From the NCBI GenBank assembly GCA_947179155.2, contig OX359278.1, positions 17,455,996 to 17,519,995 on the forward strand: a DNA stretch of 64,000 nucleotides, given 5' to 3'. A program made the translations under genes and the position numbers. Positions 47,601 to 58,267 of the stretch are shown here, piece by piece. The first letter of the stretch is position 1. Each line of letters starts with the position of its first letter. The DNA comes from Hedera helix. Its lineage: Eukaryota; Streptophyta; Magnoliopsida; Apiales; Araliaceae. Under the pieces are notes generated by a model. The model had not been told where the DNA came from. It ran no database searches and saw only the letters and a program-made list of their open reading frames with translations.

Positions 47601-50600
47601 ATATACCTCATCTTCAATACGACTATGTTGTAATTGAGAATTTATGTATAACTATGTAGTGAGGTGGGAAGCTATAGTAAAAACCAGAAAAAGAGTTTAT
47701 TTTTGTTTTGGAACAGTTTTTTTTTTTCCTTTCCAAAATTAGTAATGAGTGAAACACGTATCGGAGAATCACATATATATCAATTCATTTAACTGACTGA
47801 GTTATTATTGTCAAACTAGGTCCTTGTGGAAATTTATTGATTTAAACTTGATGAAGTTAACCCTCCTTTTTTTTTTCTTTTTGAGAAAAAGAATTTTTAT
47901 AATAGAAGAAGGTCACCCTGCTCAAAATCATTCTACCATGTTACTTTATTTGTTGTGTTTATATCTTATTCTTCTTTCTTTATTATCATATATACATTAC
48001 AAAGTAGCTACTTGCCCCAGTCTTTTCGGCGATGTTTCAGTTAAATAAACTGGGACCCCCATGAAAAGGTACCTGCATCAACTGTTATTGATCTGAAATT
48101 ATGTCTTCCTTCAACAAAACCCATATTTTATGTCTTCCTTCAACAGAATCCATGTTTTAATAGCTCTCTGTTGATTTTAGTTAATGTATTCAAACCATCG
48201 GTCGTCTAGTTTTTAATACTGTTAGTTCAGAATTTAAGTAAATGTGACAACCTTGAAACAGAGTAAAGGCAGTGATGGATATATATGTTTGTCCCACTTT
48301 GGAGGAACATTTGTTACTTGTTTGGTTCCAGGGCCTTGAGAGAGTAAGGATGTGAAGATGTTTTGGAGGTGTATGACCTTTTATGTTATTTGGGAATTTG
48401 GAATGAGCAAAATGCTCAATCTTTCTAGAGACAGATACTCGTCTTTCACTATTCTGCAAAATATGACCATTTTTCTTGCTCATCTATTGCCCTCTACCTT
48501 GGGTGCCTTTAGGGGCTCTTTTGCATTTGGTGTTTGTTGAATTGGAGAGCTACACCTTCCTGAGCTTTGTCCTTTTATTTTCACTTGTTATGGAGTGGGT
48601 GGCTCACCACGTTTCAGGTAACATTGATATATACATTACAAAGTAGCTACTTGCCCAATTCTTTTTGGAGATTTTTCAGTTAACTAAATTGGAACCCCTA
48701 TGAAAAGGTACCTGCATCAAATGTTAATCTGAAATTATGTCTTCCTTCAACAGAACTCATGTTTTATGTCTTCCTTAAACAGAATCCATGTTTTAATAGC
48801 TCTCTGTTGATTTTAGTTAATGTATTCAAACCATCGGTCTAGTTTTTAATACTGTCAGTTCAGAATTTAAGTAAACAAGCTCACCAACCTCGTGCGAAGC
48901 ACGGGCGGCATGAAAAATAATTTATTATATTAATAATTAAAAAAAATTAATTGTGATTTCGAGAACATAGTTGTAGTTATTAAATAGTTAAATACTTATT
49001 CAAAGAACTGATGGATGGATAACATATTGTTGGTTCTTTTAATCAATAATTAAGTTGAATATTTGAAAGAATTATTATAGATTAATTTAATTATGATTAA
49101 GAGAATAATTATTTTAATTTTATTTAAGTTTGTAATGGAATTCCATATTAGCATTTATATTGACAAAATTTGTTTGAAATTCTAATCCGAATAGAATTAT
49201 GAAACTCAAGTTTTAATTTAGTTATGATAATTAGTTAGAAATGAATCCACTATAATTTTTCAACTAATGTTACAATTATTATGTTTCAAATTCACATATA
49301 TTATTAATATAATTAATCATGTGATTTGGTAAAATTTCAAGTTTTAATAAATTAAATTAGTTAGGATATTATTTTAATAAAGAAGTTCACGACTAATATT
49401 ATTATAATTAAATCGCGTGATATGTTAAAGAAGTTTTTTTGACATCTTAATATTTTAACAAAAAATGTAGCAATAAAATTATCATATATAATTTTCTTAA
49501 GATATATAAACTAAATAAAACTATTAAAAAGAACACATATAGTAATTATTGATGGATAACAAAGGCACCTCTTTGGTTTTGTCGCAAACTAATTTTTTTT
49601 TTGGTTATTTTTTTAGCAATATTTTTCTCATCTTCGAGCATTCTTGGCTTCATGTTCCTCGAATGTTTCTTTATGAATAATTTGATAACTTTTTTAATTA
49701 GTAAATTTTCTTTGATTTATGTTTATGGTATCAATACAACCTTAATAATGTACTAAACTCAAGACAATGACAAACACGTTATAAATATTAGAACTTGTAA
49801 GTTTTAAATATATACCTTTTAAGTCGCCAACTTCAAATTCCATTGAATGATTAGTGATCCGTGTTCAAATGTATTTGTTATTTTTTCAAACGACATTGTT
49901 CTCATTTTCAAGCTTTTTTTTTGCCTTACATTCTTCAGATGCTTCTTTCTCAATCATATCTCGATAACGTTTCCATTGCATGAATTTTTTTTGTTCTTTT
50001 TTGTGTGGAATCCATCAAGGTTTAATAAAAGTGAATTGTTGTGAGTGAATTTATAAGTGGAATTAATAGAAAAGAAAAAGGATCTTCCTATTTTCTATTC
50101 CTATTAGAGATAGGAATGTTTTAAAATTTAATTGATAGAAACTTTTATAGTACTTATACTAATTTGAATAGAAAAAGAAAAGATCTTCCTATTTTCTATT
50201 CCTATTAGAGATAGAAATATTATTAAATTTGAAAAATATTTAATTAATATAAATTTGAAAAGTATTTATGCTATAATATGAATTAGAAAGAAAGAATTGT
50301 AACTATACAATACTCATAATATATCACCTCACCTCGTAATAAACATTAAGTAATTACAAAACTAAACCATATATCCTCTTATACTTCAATTTAACATAAA
50401 ATTGGAATATATGGCATATTAGAATGTGTTATATTGTCTTAATTAATTATATAAAATTGTGATAAAAAAAATTGTAATAAAATTGGTAAAGCCAAAAATA
50501 AAAATTCTTTTAAAAGTTACTTTTTCTATTAGGGGGATTTATTGGGTTTCTTATGAATACTTTACAAATTTAGGTAATACATATTTAATTATTATAAATT

Positions 50601-51447
50601 TGTACTGTATTTATACTAATTTGAATAGGAAAGAAGATCTTTTTTTTTTTTCTATTCCTCTCAAAGATGGAAATATTTTTAAATTTGGATAGTATTTAAT
50701 TGATACAAATTTGGATAGTACATATGCTAATGTGAATTAGGAAAGCTGAATCAAAAATTGGTTAAACCAAACCAAGTTTGTGTTTTTAATTAGTAATTGG
50801 TGTGACAACCTTGAAACAGAGTAAAGGCAGTGATTGGTATATATGTTTGTCCCGCTTTGGAGGGGCATTTGTTGCTTATTTGGTTCCAAGGCCTTGAGAG
50901 AGTAAGGATGTGAAGATGTTTTGGAAGTGTATGACCTATGTTATTTGGGAATTTGGAATGAGCAAAATGCTCGATCCTTGTTGAGTGTATACTCGTCTTT
51001 CACTATTCTGCAAAATATGACCATTGTTCTGGCATGACAATAAATTAGGTTAAAATTACAATGTTTTGTTTCATTTACACATTTGTGGGGTTTTGTTTAC
51101 AAAGTAATGGATACCATACAAGTTTCTGGACAACAAGAACTGACAAGTATGCCATTTTGTCAGTCTACAGCTCATGGGAAGTGGGGAAGCTCCAATGTTT
51201 TTCATGGATAAAAGAGCGATTCAGCGAACAAAATGTCCAGTTTTGCGTGATTGGGGATGGATGGGAAGAATGTGGAGCAGCACAAACCCTGAAATGGCCT
51301 TTTGTCCAAGTTGATCCACAACCAGGCAGTACTCATCAGTTTCCAGGGCTTACCGTGAGGGCATTAAGTCACTATTTCTCGGTTGTATATGAAAATGCAA
51401 ATGAAGAATCTGAAGAAAAGAGCAAATCACAACTCAAGCTGCAATAA
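35642..51447 (+). CDS. EYA: Eyes absent homologue, HAD-type protein phosphatase
   Basis: Plant EYA-type haloacid dehalogenase-fold phosphatase, in animals a tyrosine phosphatase. Five exons join in phase: 35642-35830, 35957-36124, 45200-45293, 47141-47323 and 51164-51447, giving 918 nt and 305 aa. All introns are GT-AG (donors GTAAGT, GTTTGA, GTACAT and GTCAGC). HAD motif I is VYVWDMDET (residues 7-15; Asp11 nucleophile, Asp13 acid/base). Motif II is LLVTSGSLIPSLVK (184-197). A conserved GKLQCFSWIKERF block lies at 219-231. Motif III/IV is CVIGDGWEEC (239-248). Plants lack the animal N-terminal transactivation region, and the same holds here. Length is about that of the Arabidopsis protein. 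No lesions. Intron 2 is 9075 bp and holds three transposons; intron 4 is 3840 bp and holds a split duplication. Splicing must skip long repeat tracts. Confidence 0.93.
36125..36600 (+). other. EYA intron 2, left flank
   Basis: Ordinary intron sequence, no exon seen. The last eight bases (36593-36600, CTCATGCT) are the left target-site duplication of the hAT-like element. Confidence 0.6.
36601..37228. mobile_element. hAT-like MITE
   Basis: 628 bp. The terminal repeats TAAGGCTGCAAA and (complement of the right end) TAAGACTGTAAA agree at ten of twelve bases. A perfect 8-bp duplication CTCATGCT flanks it (36593-36600 and 37229-37236). Eight-base duplications are diagnostic of the hAT superfamily. 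The interior is rich in TCGA/ATTCGA words, with subterminal inverted similarity (AACTGTTCGGATTCGAT at both ends). No transposase. Confidence 0.85.
37340..37358. repeat. Poly-C tract
   Basis: A run of about 18 C in EYA intron 2. Length is likely to be error-prone or variable. Confidence 0.9.
37554..37976 (+). repeat. 5' LTR of the RT-less gypsy element
   Basis: 423 bp, with a CT-rich second half. TATATATAAATG near 37709 may be its TATA box. Confidence 0.9.
38870..40620 (+). pseudogene. gag: Gypsy gag-protease fused to integrase start
   Basis: The likely start ATG at 38870 is separated by a one-base lesion near 38877 from the main frame, open from 38956 to 39813 (a gag domain: LKHLKLVFPSFTEGDNAKSW, then LTWREFVEDFTVRF and YYDEFERYNGRL). 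A single TAA at 39811-39813 precedes the knuckle-like GLCFYHDEKYPMGHQC, where one Cys is replaced by His, and a protease with LVDNGSNLNFLS, DNG replacing the usual DSG or DTG. Near 40480 the protease linker (LPAYNYLIIA) passes without a break into PEW-type integrase leader sequence (QPAWMPQIVESYKGD). In full elements about 2 kb of RT and RNase H lies between these. Confidence 0.85.
40621..41876 (+). pseudogene. pol: Gypsy integrase remnant
   Basis: ELHEKGVGGHLG is followed after a frame change by CFVCQFSKHETVKSPGLLQP, the HHCC zinc-binding region. The core has YFISGLPNSKGTD (first catalytic Asp changed to Tyr), VSDRD near 41030, and SYHP...GSTKRINQCLEQYL (catalytic Glu changed to Lys). So two of the three active-site acids are lost. 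A segment after SKGTD is deleted. The C-terminal KFYRPFKIMEKYGAVAYNW and EEATWEDKELL parts follow in two frames. Confidence 0.85.
41888..42279 (+). repeat. 3' LTR of the RT-less gypsy element
   Basis: 392 bp, aligns with the 5' LTR but with several indels and substitutions. Preceded by the polypurine tract TTAAGGGGGAGTGAA. Confidence 0.9.
42285..42783 (+). other. EYA intron 2 between repeats
   Basis: A frame at 42103-42543 mixes LTR and intron sequence and has no recognisable domain. No exon is called. Confidence 0.4.
42784..44452. repeat. Interspersed repeat, possible DNA element
   Basis: Starts GGATTTCATACGCAAGTATA, a phrase I associate with a common plant repeat, and ends GTATAAAATCC, the near-complement of its start (10 of 11). 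AT-rich except 43960-44300, which is GC-richer (GCGC-containing) and unlike its surroundings. No target-site duplication could be confirmed and no transposase is present. Class uncertain. Confidence 0.4.
44832..45032. mobile_element. Stowaway-like MITE
   Basis: 201 bp flanked by TA (44830-44831 and 45033-45034). Ends ATCCATCTGTTCCAAATTGG and (complement) CTCCCTCTATTCCAAAATAT. A relative of 11292-11523, sharing AAGTCAATAATG near one end. It ends about 165 bp before EYA exon 3. Confidence 0.8.
46129..46521 (+). other. Unassigned 130-codon ORF in EYA intron 3
   Basis: Reads MSSRHLLKKISPKEELVFC..., with a cysteine group (FCVECAGIMDFCKC) and a LHPMALGHGKTFYPDKPFW block. Composition is protein-like rather than low-complexity. 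I do not recognise a family. It could be a captured gene fragment, part of a decayed element or chance. No start context or promoter supports expression. Confidence 0.25.
46692..46946 (+). mobile_element. LINE-like RT C-terminal remnant
   Basis: In frame the sequence gives LWWALKFGVICLV and SWGVWIKQNARIL, resembling the end of plant LINE reverse transcriptases (a W..W.ERN.RIF-type tail). Related translations occur at 171-456 (minus) and, more weakly, in the duplicated block near 48350-48430. Fragment only. Confidence 0.35.
47985..48476. repeat. Tandem duplication in EYA intron 4, copy 1 (uninterrupted)
   Basis: About 490 bp from TATACATTACAAAGTAGCTA to CTGCAAAATATGACC. The same sequence recurs about 640 bp downstream, where it is split at the point equivalent to 48234/48235 (GTAAA|TGTGAC). 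The second half includes a LINE-like phrase (ATTTGGGAATTTGGAATGAG). Confidence 0.9.
48627..48875. repeat. Tandem duplication copy 2, left half
   Basis: Matches the first half of copy 1 with small differences and stops at GTAAA, where the Helitron begins. Confidence 0.9.
48876..50800 (-). mobile_element. Non-autonomous Helitron
   Basis: 1925 bp inserted between the A and T of GTAAA|TGTGAC; the intact site is preserved in copy 1. Read on the minus strand the 3' end carries a hairpin CGTGCTTCGCACG, an 11-base spacer and terminal CTTG, followed by T. The 5' end starts CC where TC is usual. Insertion into AT without duplication plus a 3' subterminal hairpin is the Helitron signature. CTTG instead of CTRR is a variant. 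The interior is AT-rich with three copies of a roughly 110-bp unit (near 50080, 50170 and 50630, with ATCTTCCTATTTTCTATTCC). No Rep/helicase gene. Confidence 0.8.
50801..51027. repeat. Tandem duplication copy 2, right half
   Basis: Resumes with TGTGACAACCTTGAAACAGA exactly where copy 1 continues, and runs to AAAATATGACCATTG. EYA exon 5 begins about 135 bp later. Confidence 0.9.
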
Positions 51448-52462
51448 GGAAGCTGTGGGAAAGTTTGATTGGTGAGGTAATTTCAGTTAGGTAATCTATG
51501 AATCACGCGAATCAGATTACCTTTGACTATGAATTTGTTCAATTGCTGTACTGCTAATGCACAAGATGCAACTTTCCTTTCCTTTTGAAAACCAAAGTCT
51601 TAGTGGTAAGAAATCTTTTACTGAAGTGGGGTTTTTTTTTAATTCCTATTTACAGCACTAACATGCCTAAGATGTTTGGAAAGACAGTCTTGTATTCATT
51701 TGGATTTCCTTCTGTTTTCCATATGTGAACATTAGTTATATAAAAGGTAATATTGGTGGTTGATATTTTCAGAGCAAAAATAATGTTGTTAGAGCAAATA
51801 TATATTTAGTGACATTTCTGCAATTTTTCTAGCGACAATCTTTAAGAGTTATTTCTCTGGCAACATCATTTTTGCCTTGACAATATTAGCTGCCATAATT
51901 AAAGCAAGAAGAAGAGCTATAATTTGAAGCATTTGTCCAATATTCAGCTCCTGAAGGCTTTACAATGAGGTTGAACAGTGAGGATTATTTCATGGACTCC
52001 AATCCTCTTCAATCTTGCATAGAAATTATATTTAAAATAGGTGCTATTACGTAAATGATATATGCATTTTATATTTTGGCCATTGATCCCAGTGTAGAAT
52101 ATATTTTGCTCTAATATAACTTTAAAGTGGATTGCAAGTGGTGCAAAATGGAGTGCAATTTTCACCTCCCTCTTGGGTATTATTACACTACCTACATACA
52201 TCAATTAATTATTTCCTTTAATGTATCTATCTATATTTATCCCCAGAAATGTATTCTACATGTAAAGTCAGGAGGGATATACATCCTAGAAGTGTTGGTG
52301 TATAACTGTAAGTTTGGGCCCAACTTGAAGAAGGATTTGTTTCAAAGTCCAGATAGTAAATATCATCTCTTGAACAGATTGATTTTCCTGTATCTGTGGT
52401 TTGGGCCGGTGTGTTTGTATTAATCTTTTGGAAAAGAGTTATATTGCTGTTGCGAATAGTCA
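51448..52462 (+). other. EYA 3' region
   Basis: 3' untranslated and downstream sequence. No polyadenylation site can be placed with confidence, and no further gene is seen. Confidence 0.4.
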
Positions 52463-52784
52463 TCTATACTACTATAATATAAAGTTATAAAGGGATATAT
52501 CAATCAAATTAACTCATTAATTAAAATAAACTAACTCATTTCAATTGATGAGTTAACTCAAATGGTAGGAATATGAAAAGTTATTTTTTAATAATTAATT
52601 TTTAATTATATAATATTAAAAGTAATTAAATTCTTTTTAATTGTAGTAGAATATGCTAAACTAAATTATTAACATTATATATATATTATGTCGGTGAAAA
52701 ATAATTAATATATTAATAAAATTATTAAATATTTATGAAAAAAATTATACAAATTAACCCGTGTCTTGCACGGTTATCAAACTT
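52463..52784 (+). mobile_element. Small non-autonomous Helitron
   Basis: 322 bp. The 5' end TCTATACTACTATAATATAA is preceded by A, and the 3' end has the hairpin CCGTGTCTTGCACGG, then TTATCAAA and terminal CTTG followed by T. Both the 5' wording and the CCGTG...CACGG stem are typical of small plant Helitrons. It shares the CTTG terminus with 48876-50800. Confidence 0.7.
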
Positions 52785-54267
52785 GTATATATTAATTACT
52801 CATGTATTTGTATTAATTCATAAAATGTCATTGTCTCTCACAAGAGTTAACATATTTTCGTCAAATATTTTTAGTCGACTTTTAATCTAAGTGCTAGGTT
52901 AGAATTGAAGGAATAAAATGAAGTGTTGAATGTCATTTGTTTCCACTCATAACGGAATACATTGTTCTCCACTTTTTTTTAGGTCTTTCTTCTTATTTTT
53001 AATATCAATTCTTTAGTCATTAGTGTAGTATTGATACATTCATATTATACAAATCCAAAATTTAGGCATCCACATACTTAAAGTGACAAAAGAATGTTAG
53101 GGCTTGTTTGGATGCGGTAAAAAGTATTGTCTGGTCAGCATCAAGCTTAAATTATTGATTAAGATGTTTCTAGAATTATTATAGGAATATCCACAATCCA
53201 CTGGGGATCAAAATTTGACCCCGGAAAAAAATCCAAATAAAGTACAAGGAAGTGGTCCATTTTCGTGCATACTTATTTATCCACTCCATGATGCCGTTTC
53301 TCGTCTAACATATATATATATATATAATGTTCTTGTATGAAGTTTTTACGTGGTCGTAATTATTCCCTCCGTTTGAGAGTTGGGTAAATATTACAACGTA
53401 ATGAACAAGTTTGAAACTTTTGATTATCTTTTGGTTGTATTAAATCTATAATGAGAAGTCTTGGGTGTGGATCTTTCATTGGTTGAAAAATAACTCTGTC
53501 CATCAATTTTTGCTTTCTGTTAACTTTTTATAAAGTCATTTACGAACTTCTAAAATTTTAAATCGACTTCATTCATTTAAATATAGAATTAACAAATTTT
53601 TATAATTAACAATATTTTTTGAATAATTTATAATTATTACAATTTTATCGACTACAATCAAAATAATTTATACAAATATTAAATTTTAAGAATACCCAAA
53701 TTAAATTCAAAGGATTAAAATGATATTCTGTGGGAGTGGAATGGTATTTAATATGTAAAACCAAAGACCAAAAGACTTTGACCAGACTATCCATGTCTAA
53801 AATATATACCATATAATCAAAAGAAAATATAAAAATAAAAAAATAATATTTCATAGTTTCGCAAATCTCGTAATATAAATAGTAAATGAGATTTATCTTC
53901 GTATAAGCGAGATCTTATAAAATTATTTATTTAACCACCTGTGTGAAAGATAACTTTTTTAAATTAGTGAGAACACTAGGTCCACCTTCTCTTTTACTAA
54001 CTTCACCATAATTCTTACTTTTGTGTTATTTAACTGCTTTAGTCTTGGGTATTCTATGAAATATGGTTGTGGGCTTGTGGCTATGATAATGGAGATGGGG
54101 CCAAATAAATAGAAAGCAATGGCTAAACAGTTATATGAGTACAACACTACTCATGTCTGGTTATTTTCCAGAATTTAAAGTCCTAGAGTCTCAAGTTGTA
54201 TTCATGAATTATTTGTTAGTATTATTTTTAATATCATTTAATATGTTAAAAAAGAAATTATATAATA
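52785..54267. other. AT-rich intergenic DNA
   Basis: Nothing coding seen. TATTCCCTCCGTTTGAGAG at about 53361 looks like one Stowaway-type end, but a matching second end was not found. (TA)n at 53311-53326. Confidence 0.5.
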
Positions 54268-54429
54268 CCGTCTCTGTCTCTAAAATATTGATTTAATTTG
54301 ACTTTTCTGATCAAATTGTATATAGTACTAAATTATATATATATTTTTACCTATATTTATAAAAAAATTAATAAAATTTTTAATTATAAAAATAATCAAT
54401 TTAACTGAAAAGGTTAAACAGAGAGAGAG
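54268..54429. mobile_element. Possible Stowaway-like MITE
   Basis: 162 bp flanked by TA. Ends CCGTCTCTGTCTC and (complement) CTCTCTCTCTGTTT are similar but imperfect. AT-rich core with inverted similarity (AAATTGA/TCAATTT). Confidence 0.45.
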
Positions 54430-54850
54430 TATCACCTTCCTATTTGAGATAATAGCGTCTCCAAGAGCTGCCCCCAAAAGATGTACAAGTTTTTATCTAA
54501 AAAATCCTGACCCACCATTTTATATGGCAGGTGTGAGGGGAAATGCTAAACTTTCAAGTTGACTAAGACTTTTTTCTTTTCTTTAAAAAAAAATCATTCC
54601 ATAAGTAAATTTTGGTCTTGATCATAGTTGCTTTTGCTAACTTTAATTTTTCATAAAACCTTGATTTTCAAAGAGTAAACTCAAATATTTACACATTCGT
54701 TTTTACTTTTATCTATCTATGTCATTTCATCGTAAAATGATGTAAATTTATGATAAAATGACGTAAAACAACGTTAATGTAGTAAAAAAAATAAAAATTA
54801 ATACTTTTTCAAATTAATTTGATGTTTTCACAAGTGAATTTCATTAGATA

Positions 54851-54935
54851 TTGTGAAAATATCAAATTAGCTTGTGAAAATATCAATTCCATATGTGAAT
54901 TAATATTTTCACAAGTTAATTTGATATTTTCACAA
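54851..54935. repeat. Inverted repeat with 33-bp arms
   Basis: Arms 54851-54883 and 54903-54935 are complementary with one mismatch in the central 29 bases (TTGTGAAAATATCAAATTAG against CTAATTTGATATTTTCACAA with one change) around a 19-base loop. The word TTGTGAAAATATCAA recurs nearby (54820-54990), suggesting a small array that grew in both orientations. Confidence 0.85.
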
Positions 54936-55638
54936 GTGGGTACCATTTGATCTTATAGAAACATTAAATTAATTTGTGAAATTATCAATTTTCAAAAAAA
55001 AATTATGCATGTGTAGTCACCACACACATAGTTTTCTGATTTTTATAAGTAGACGAACTCTCATTTTTGGACTAATAGAGCAAATAGCAAAAGAAAACAA
55101 AACTGTGCTTTATTTTTTCTTTGGTAATTTAAATTTGGCACAAAAGAAAAAGAAAACCCAATTTTGGCCTTGGTGGAAAAGAAAAACCCCACCAAGCAAA
55201 CAAGAAAGAAAGATTAAGCGGATCAACCCAAACAAAAAAATGCTAACAAATAACATATTTAAGTTTCAAGAAAAGCTCAACAAGGGAATGAAACCAAAAA
55301 CAAGAAAAAAAGAATATAGCCAAGTAGCAACATTATTAATACATCAAAACATCAATGGTGCTCCTAAAATATCAAAATTAAAATCTGGAACAATGACCTG
55401 CCAATCAAACCAACCAGAGGCAAAACCTAGATGTTTATCACCAAAAACCTCATGGATAGGCGGCATGTGCTACTGCTGGAGGCTGGTCAAGATGTTTAAT
55501 TAGTGTAGTTCTTGGTTATCATCCTATTGCTAATATATAAACATGTGAGGACATTAACCTGAGTCAGACATGGTCCCAATATGGTCTGCACACTAGAGAC
55601 ATAAAAATCAGGCCCTCCAACCCCAATATTAAGTGCTA

Positions 55639-55848
55639 GGAACTGAGTTGTAGCATACCCTAGTCTTAAAGGTAATTGATTGAAATCATTGAACCACCAA
55701 AATCATGGATAATGTCTCCAACCTAATTATAATAGAGATTGGGGAACTGAGTTCTGGCATACCCTAGTCCTATAGGTAATTGATTGAAATCATTGACCCA
55801 CCAAAATCATGGATAATGTCTCCATACTTATAATAATAGACATTGGCT
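55639..55848. repeat. 104-bp tandem duplication
   Basis: GGAACTGAGTTGTAGCATAC at 55639 and GGAACTGAGTTCTGGCATAC at 55743 each continue CCTAGTC, GGTAATTGATTGAAATCATT and CACCAAAATCATGGATAATG. Confidence 0.9.
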
Positions 55849-56122
55849 CTTCTTTGGTGACAGCTTTTGCAAAAAGTCCGGCGGGCGGGATATTGGACAA
55901 TCTGATTATTTATGTGAATTCAAATTATACTTAAAATATTAAATTATATAAATATTTGAATTAAAATATATATTATAAAAATTTTAAAAATAAAAAAATA
56001 AATAAACCAATTGCCACTCTCTGTCCCTGAAGAACTCTTTTGCGGGGAATGATACGTTTGTGTCTTGGGTGAGCCATGCCTGCGGTGGTTGATGCAGTAA
56101 TTTTCATTTAACGGGTTCGTGG

Positions 56123-56161
<39 letters not shown>

Positions 56162-57872
56162 TATATATATATACACACACACATACGTATAGGTACGTGT
56201 AGTGGAGGCACCAAGATTTTGAGTTGGATGGAGAAATAAGAAATATAAATAAGATTATATGCATTAGATATTTAAATGCCAAATTTATGTTTAACACTTT
56301 TAAATAACAAAATATATCTTTAAATTGAATACATAATAAAATTATGAATAATTTATTTTTAAACATCAAAGAGTGATAAGAAAGTTTTTTTAAATTACAT
56401 AAAAACCACAATAAAATATTTTTTATTTTTATGTTATACCTTATAAGAAAATAAGAAGTGTCAAACTTACACTTCCGCAAATACAAATAGTCCAATGAGA
56501 GCATGAATTTTCAAAAATAATTGTAACATTTCATTTATGAGCAGTAGAGCCATTTTCAAGTAGTGTTCGATCAATTACATATTAATCAATATTCAATTGA
56601 TTAGTCTCAGGTTATCGACAATTTTTTTTTGTCTAAACCAATTCCCATTTTTTTTGGGCCCTTTTTTTGTCTAACTCACTTTCTTTTATTCAACTAGAGA
56701 CTCACCTTAAAAATTATACTATAACAAAATAAATAATTATAAATACTTAATTTAAGATTTTAAATATATATTGTGAAATCCTAATTAATTTCATATACTT
56801 TCGCAAGAGATATGATAACAAAAATATCAATATAAAAAATTTATAGGCTCAAACAATAATATACTTATCACATTTCTTATCTTTAAAGATAAATTATATA
56901 AAATTAGCAGTAAGTTGTGAAAAGAGAGTCCGCATTAATTAGAAATAATATGTAATACATAAAAAATTTTAAAAAAAAATATAAATAAGACTAAACACTT
57001 GGCATTTGTTTTGAATAGAAAAACAAATTTAAAATTAAAAGAGTGTTTGAAAATTAAAAAATATATGTTTGATTACCTACTAACTTAAAAAAATTAAAAA
57101 TCCGTACGGAGCCATTACCCGACCCCACCTCTATGTAGTGTCGCTATTATATATATATTATGTAGTGTGGCTATTATATATATATATTTTGAAAACTAAG
57201 TCGTGAATTTCATGATAATAGTTTTTACTGCATAATCACGAGTTTAAATTTGATATATTAACAGTATTTATATAATTAAAATTAAAATCATAAAATGTCA
57301 TTACAAAATTAATAATTTTATCTAATATAAATAATTTATTAATAATATATTATAATCTTAAACCATTACATGTTAAACATAGTTTAATATAGACTTATCA
57401 CGTGTATTTGCTTTATCCTTATTTCATGCATGAATCGTCATACCGGTTACGAGTTCCACCGTCACAAATAATTAATAAATAAATAAAAACTTCTGCACAC
57501 ACATTATCCAAAAGAAATTGATACATGTGTATAAGTACGTACACAGAACGTCTCAGTAGGATTAATCTAAGGCAATGTTATTCTTCTAGGTTACGTGGCC
57601 CAATCTGAGTTGTTGGATGCCCTGTTAAAAAGGAGCGTGTGATAACCACGACACTCACGTACATGCAATGAGTGACTCTATATAAAGAGAGAGACAGAGA
57701 GGGAGGTGGGATCCAAAGTTCCTGACAACGGGCTGATCTTGATATGTGACCAGCAGAATAGAAATCACCTCATATATCTTTAGCAAAAAGTAGAAAATGA
57801 TAGCTTCACCTCATTGGCCATGTTACAAAAAATGAACAGCCACAAAGAAAGTGGTAAAAACTATCACCCTCG

Positions 57873-57920
<48 letters not shown>

Positions 57921-58224
57921 TCAATTATAATAATGATTTTTTTAAATTATTCAAAAAAATTATTGTCATAACCGACTATGCAATACACAGCTGTGTACAT
58001 ATATATAATTCATATATATATATATATATATTATGACAAATTTAAATTACGACATTTTAAATAATAATAATAATAATAATATGTAAATTTCTTTTTGATT
58101 CTTTCATATATCATATAATACTTAATATCGATATTTATATATCGTCATGTATAACAACACTGAAAAAAAAACTTCTTTTCTCGGTACAACATTTATTTGT
58201 ACACTTGCAACTTACCAACACCCC

Positions 58225-58227
<3 letters not shown>
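55849..58227. other. AT-rich intergenic DNA upstream of LOL1
   Basis: Dinucleotide tracts at about 56125-56158, 57877-57916 and 58011-58031, a 27-bp duplication of TATGTAGTGT..GCTATTATA (57132-57185), and otherwise no gene. CTCTATATAAAGAGAGAG near 57676 is a possible TATA box, but it is about 900 bp from the LOL1 ATG, so its link to that gene is unsure. Confidence 0.45.

Positions 58228-58263
<36 letters not shown>
58228..58263. repeat. (CT)n microsatellite in LOL1 leader
   Basis: About 17 CT units directly before CTACTTCATCTGCAG. CT tracts are common in plant 5' leaders and may affect expression. Confidence 0.9.

Positions 58264-58267
<4 letters not shown>

Noticed and set aside
53341..53640. 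A second Stowaway at TATTCCCTCCGTTTGAGAG
   Set aside because: Only one end is visible; no matching inverted end with TA was found.
54976..55503. 175-codon plus-strand frame
   Set aside because: Lysine-rich, low-complexity, with no recognisable domain or splice context. Its end overlaps repeat-like sequence. Probably a chance open frame in A-rich DNA.
57676..57700. TATATAAAG as the firm LOL1 promoter
   Set aside because: Too far from the leader-like exon at 58264-58285 to assign without transcript data.
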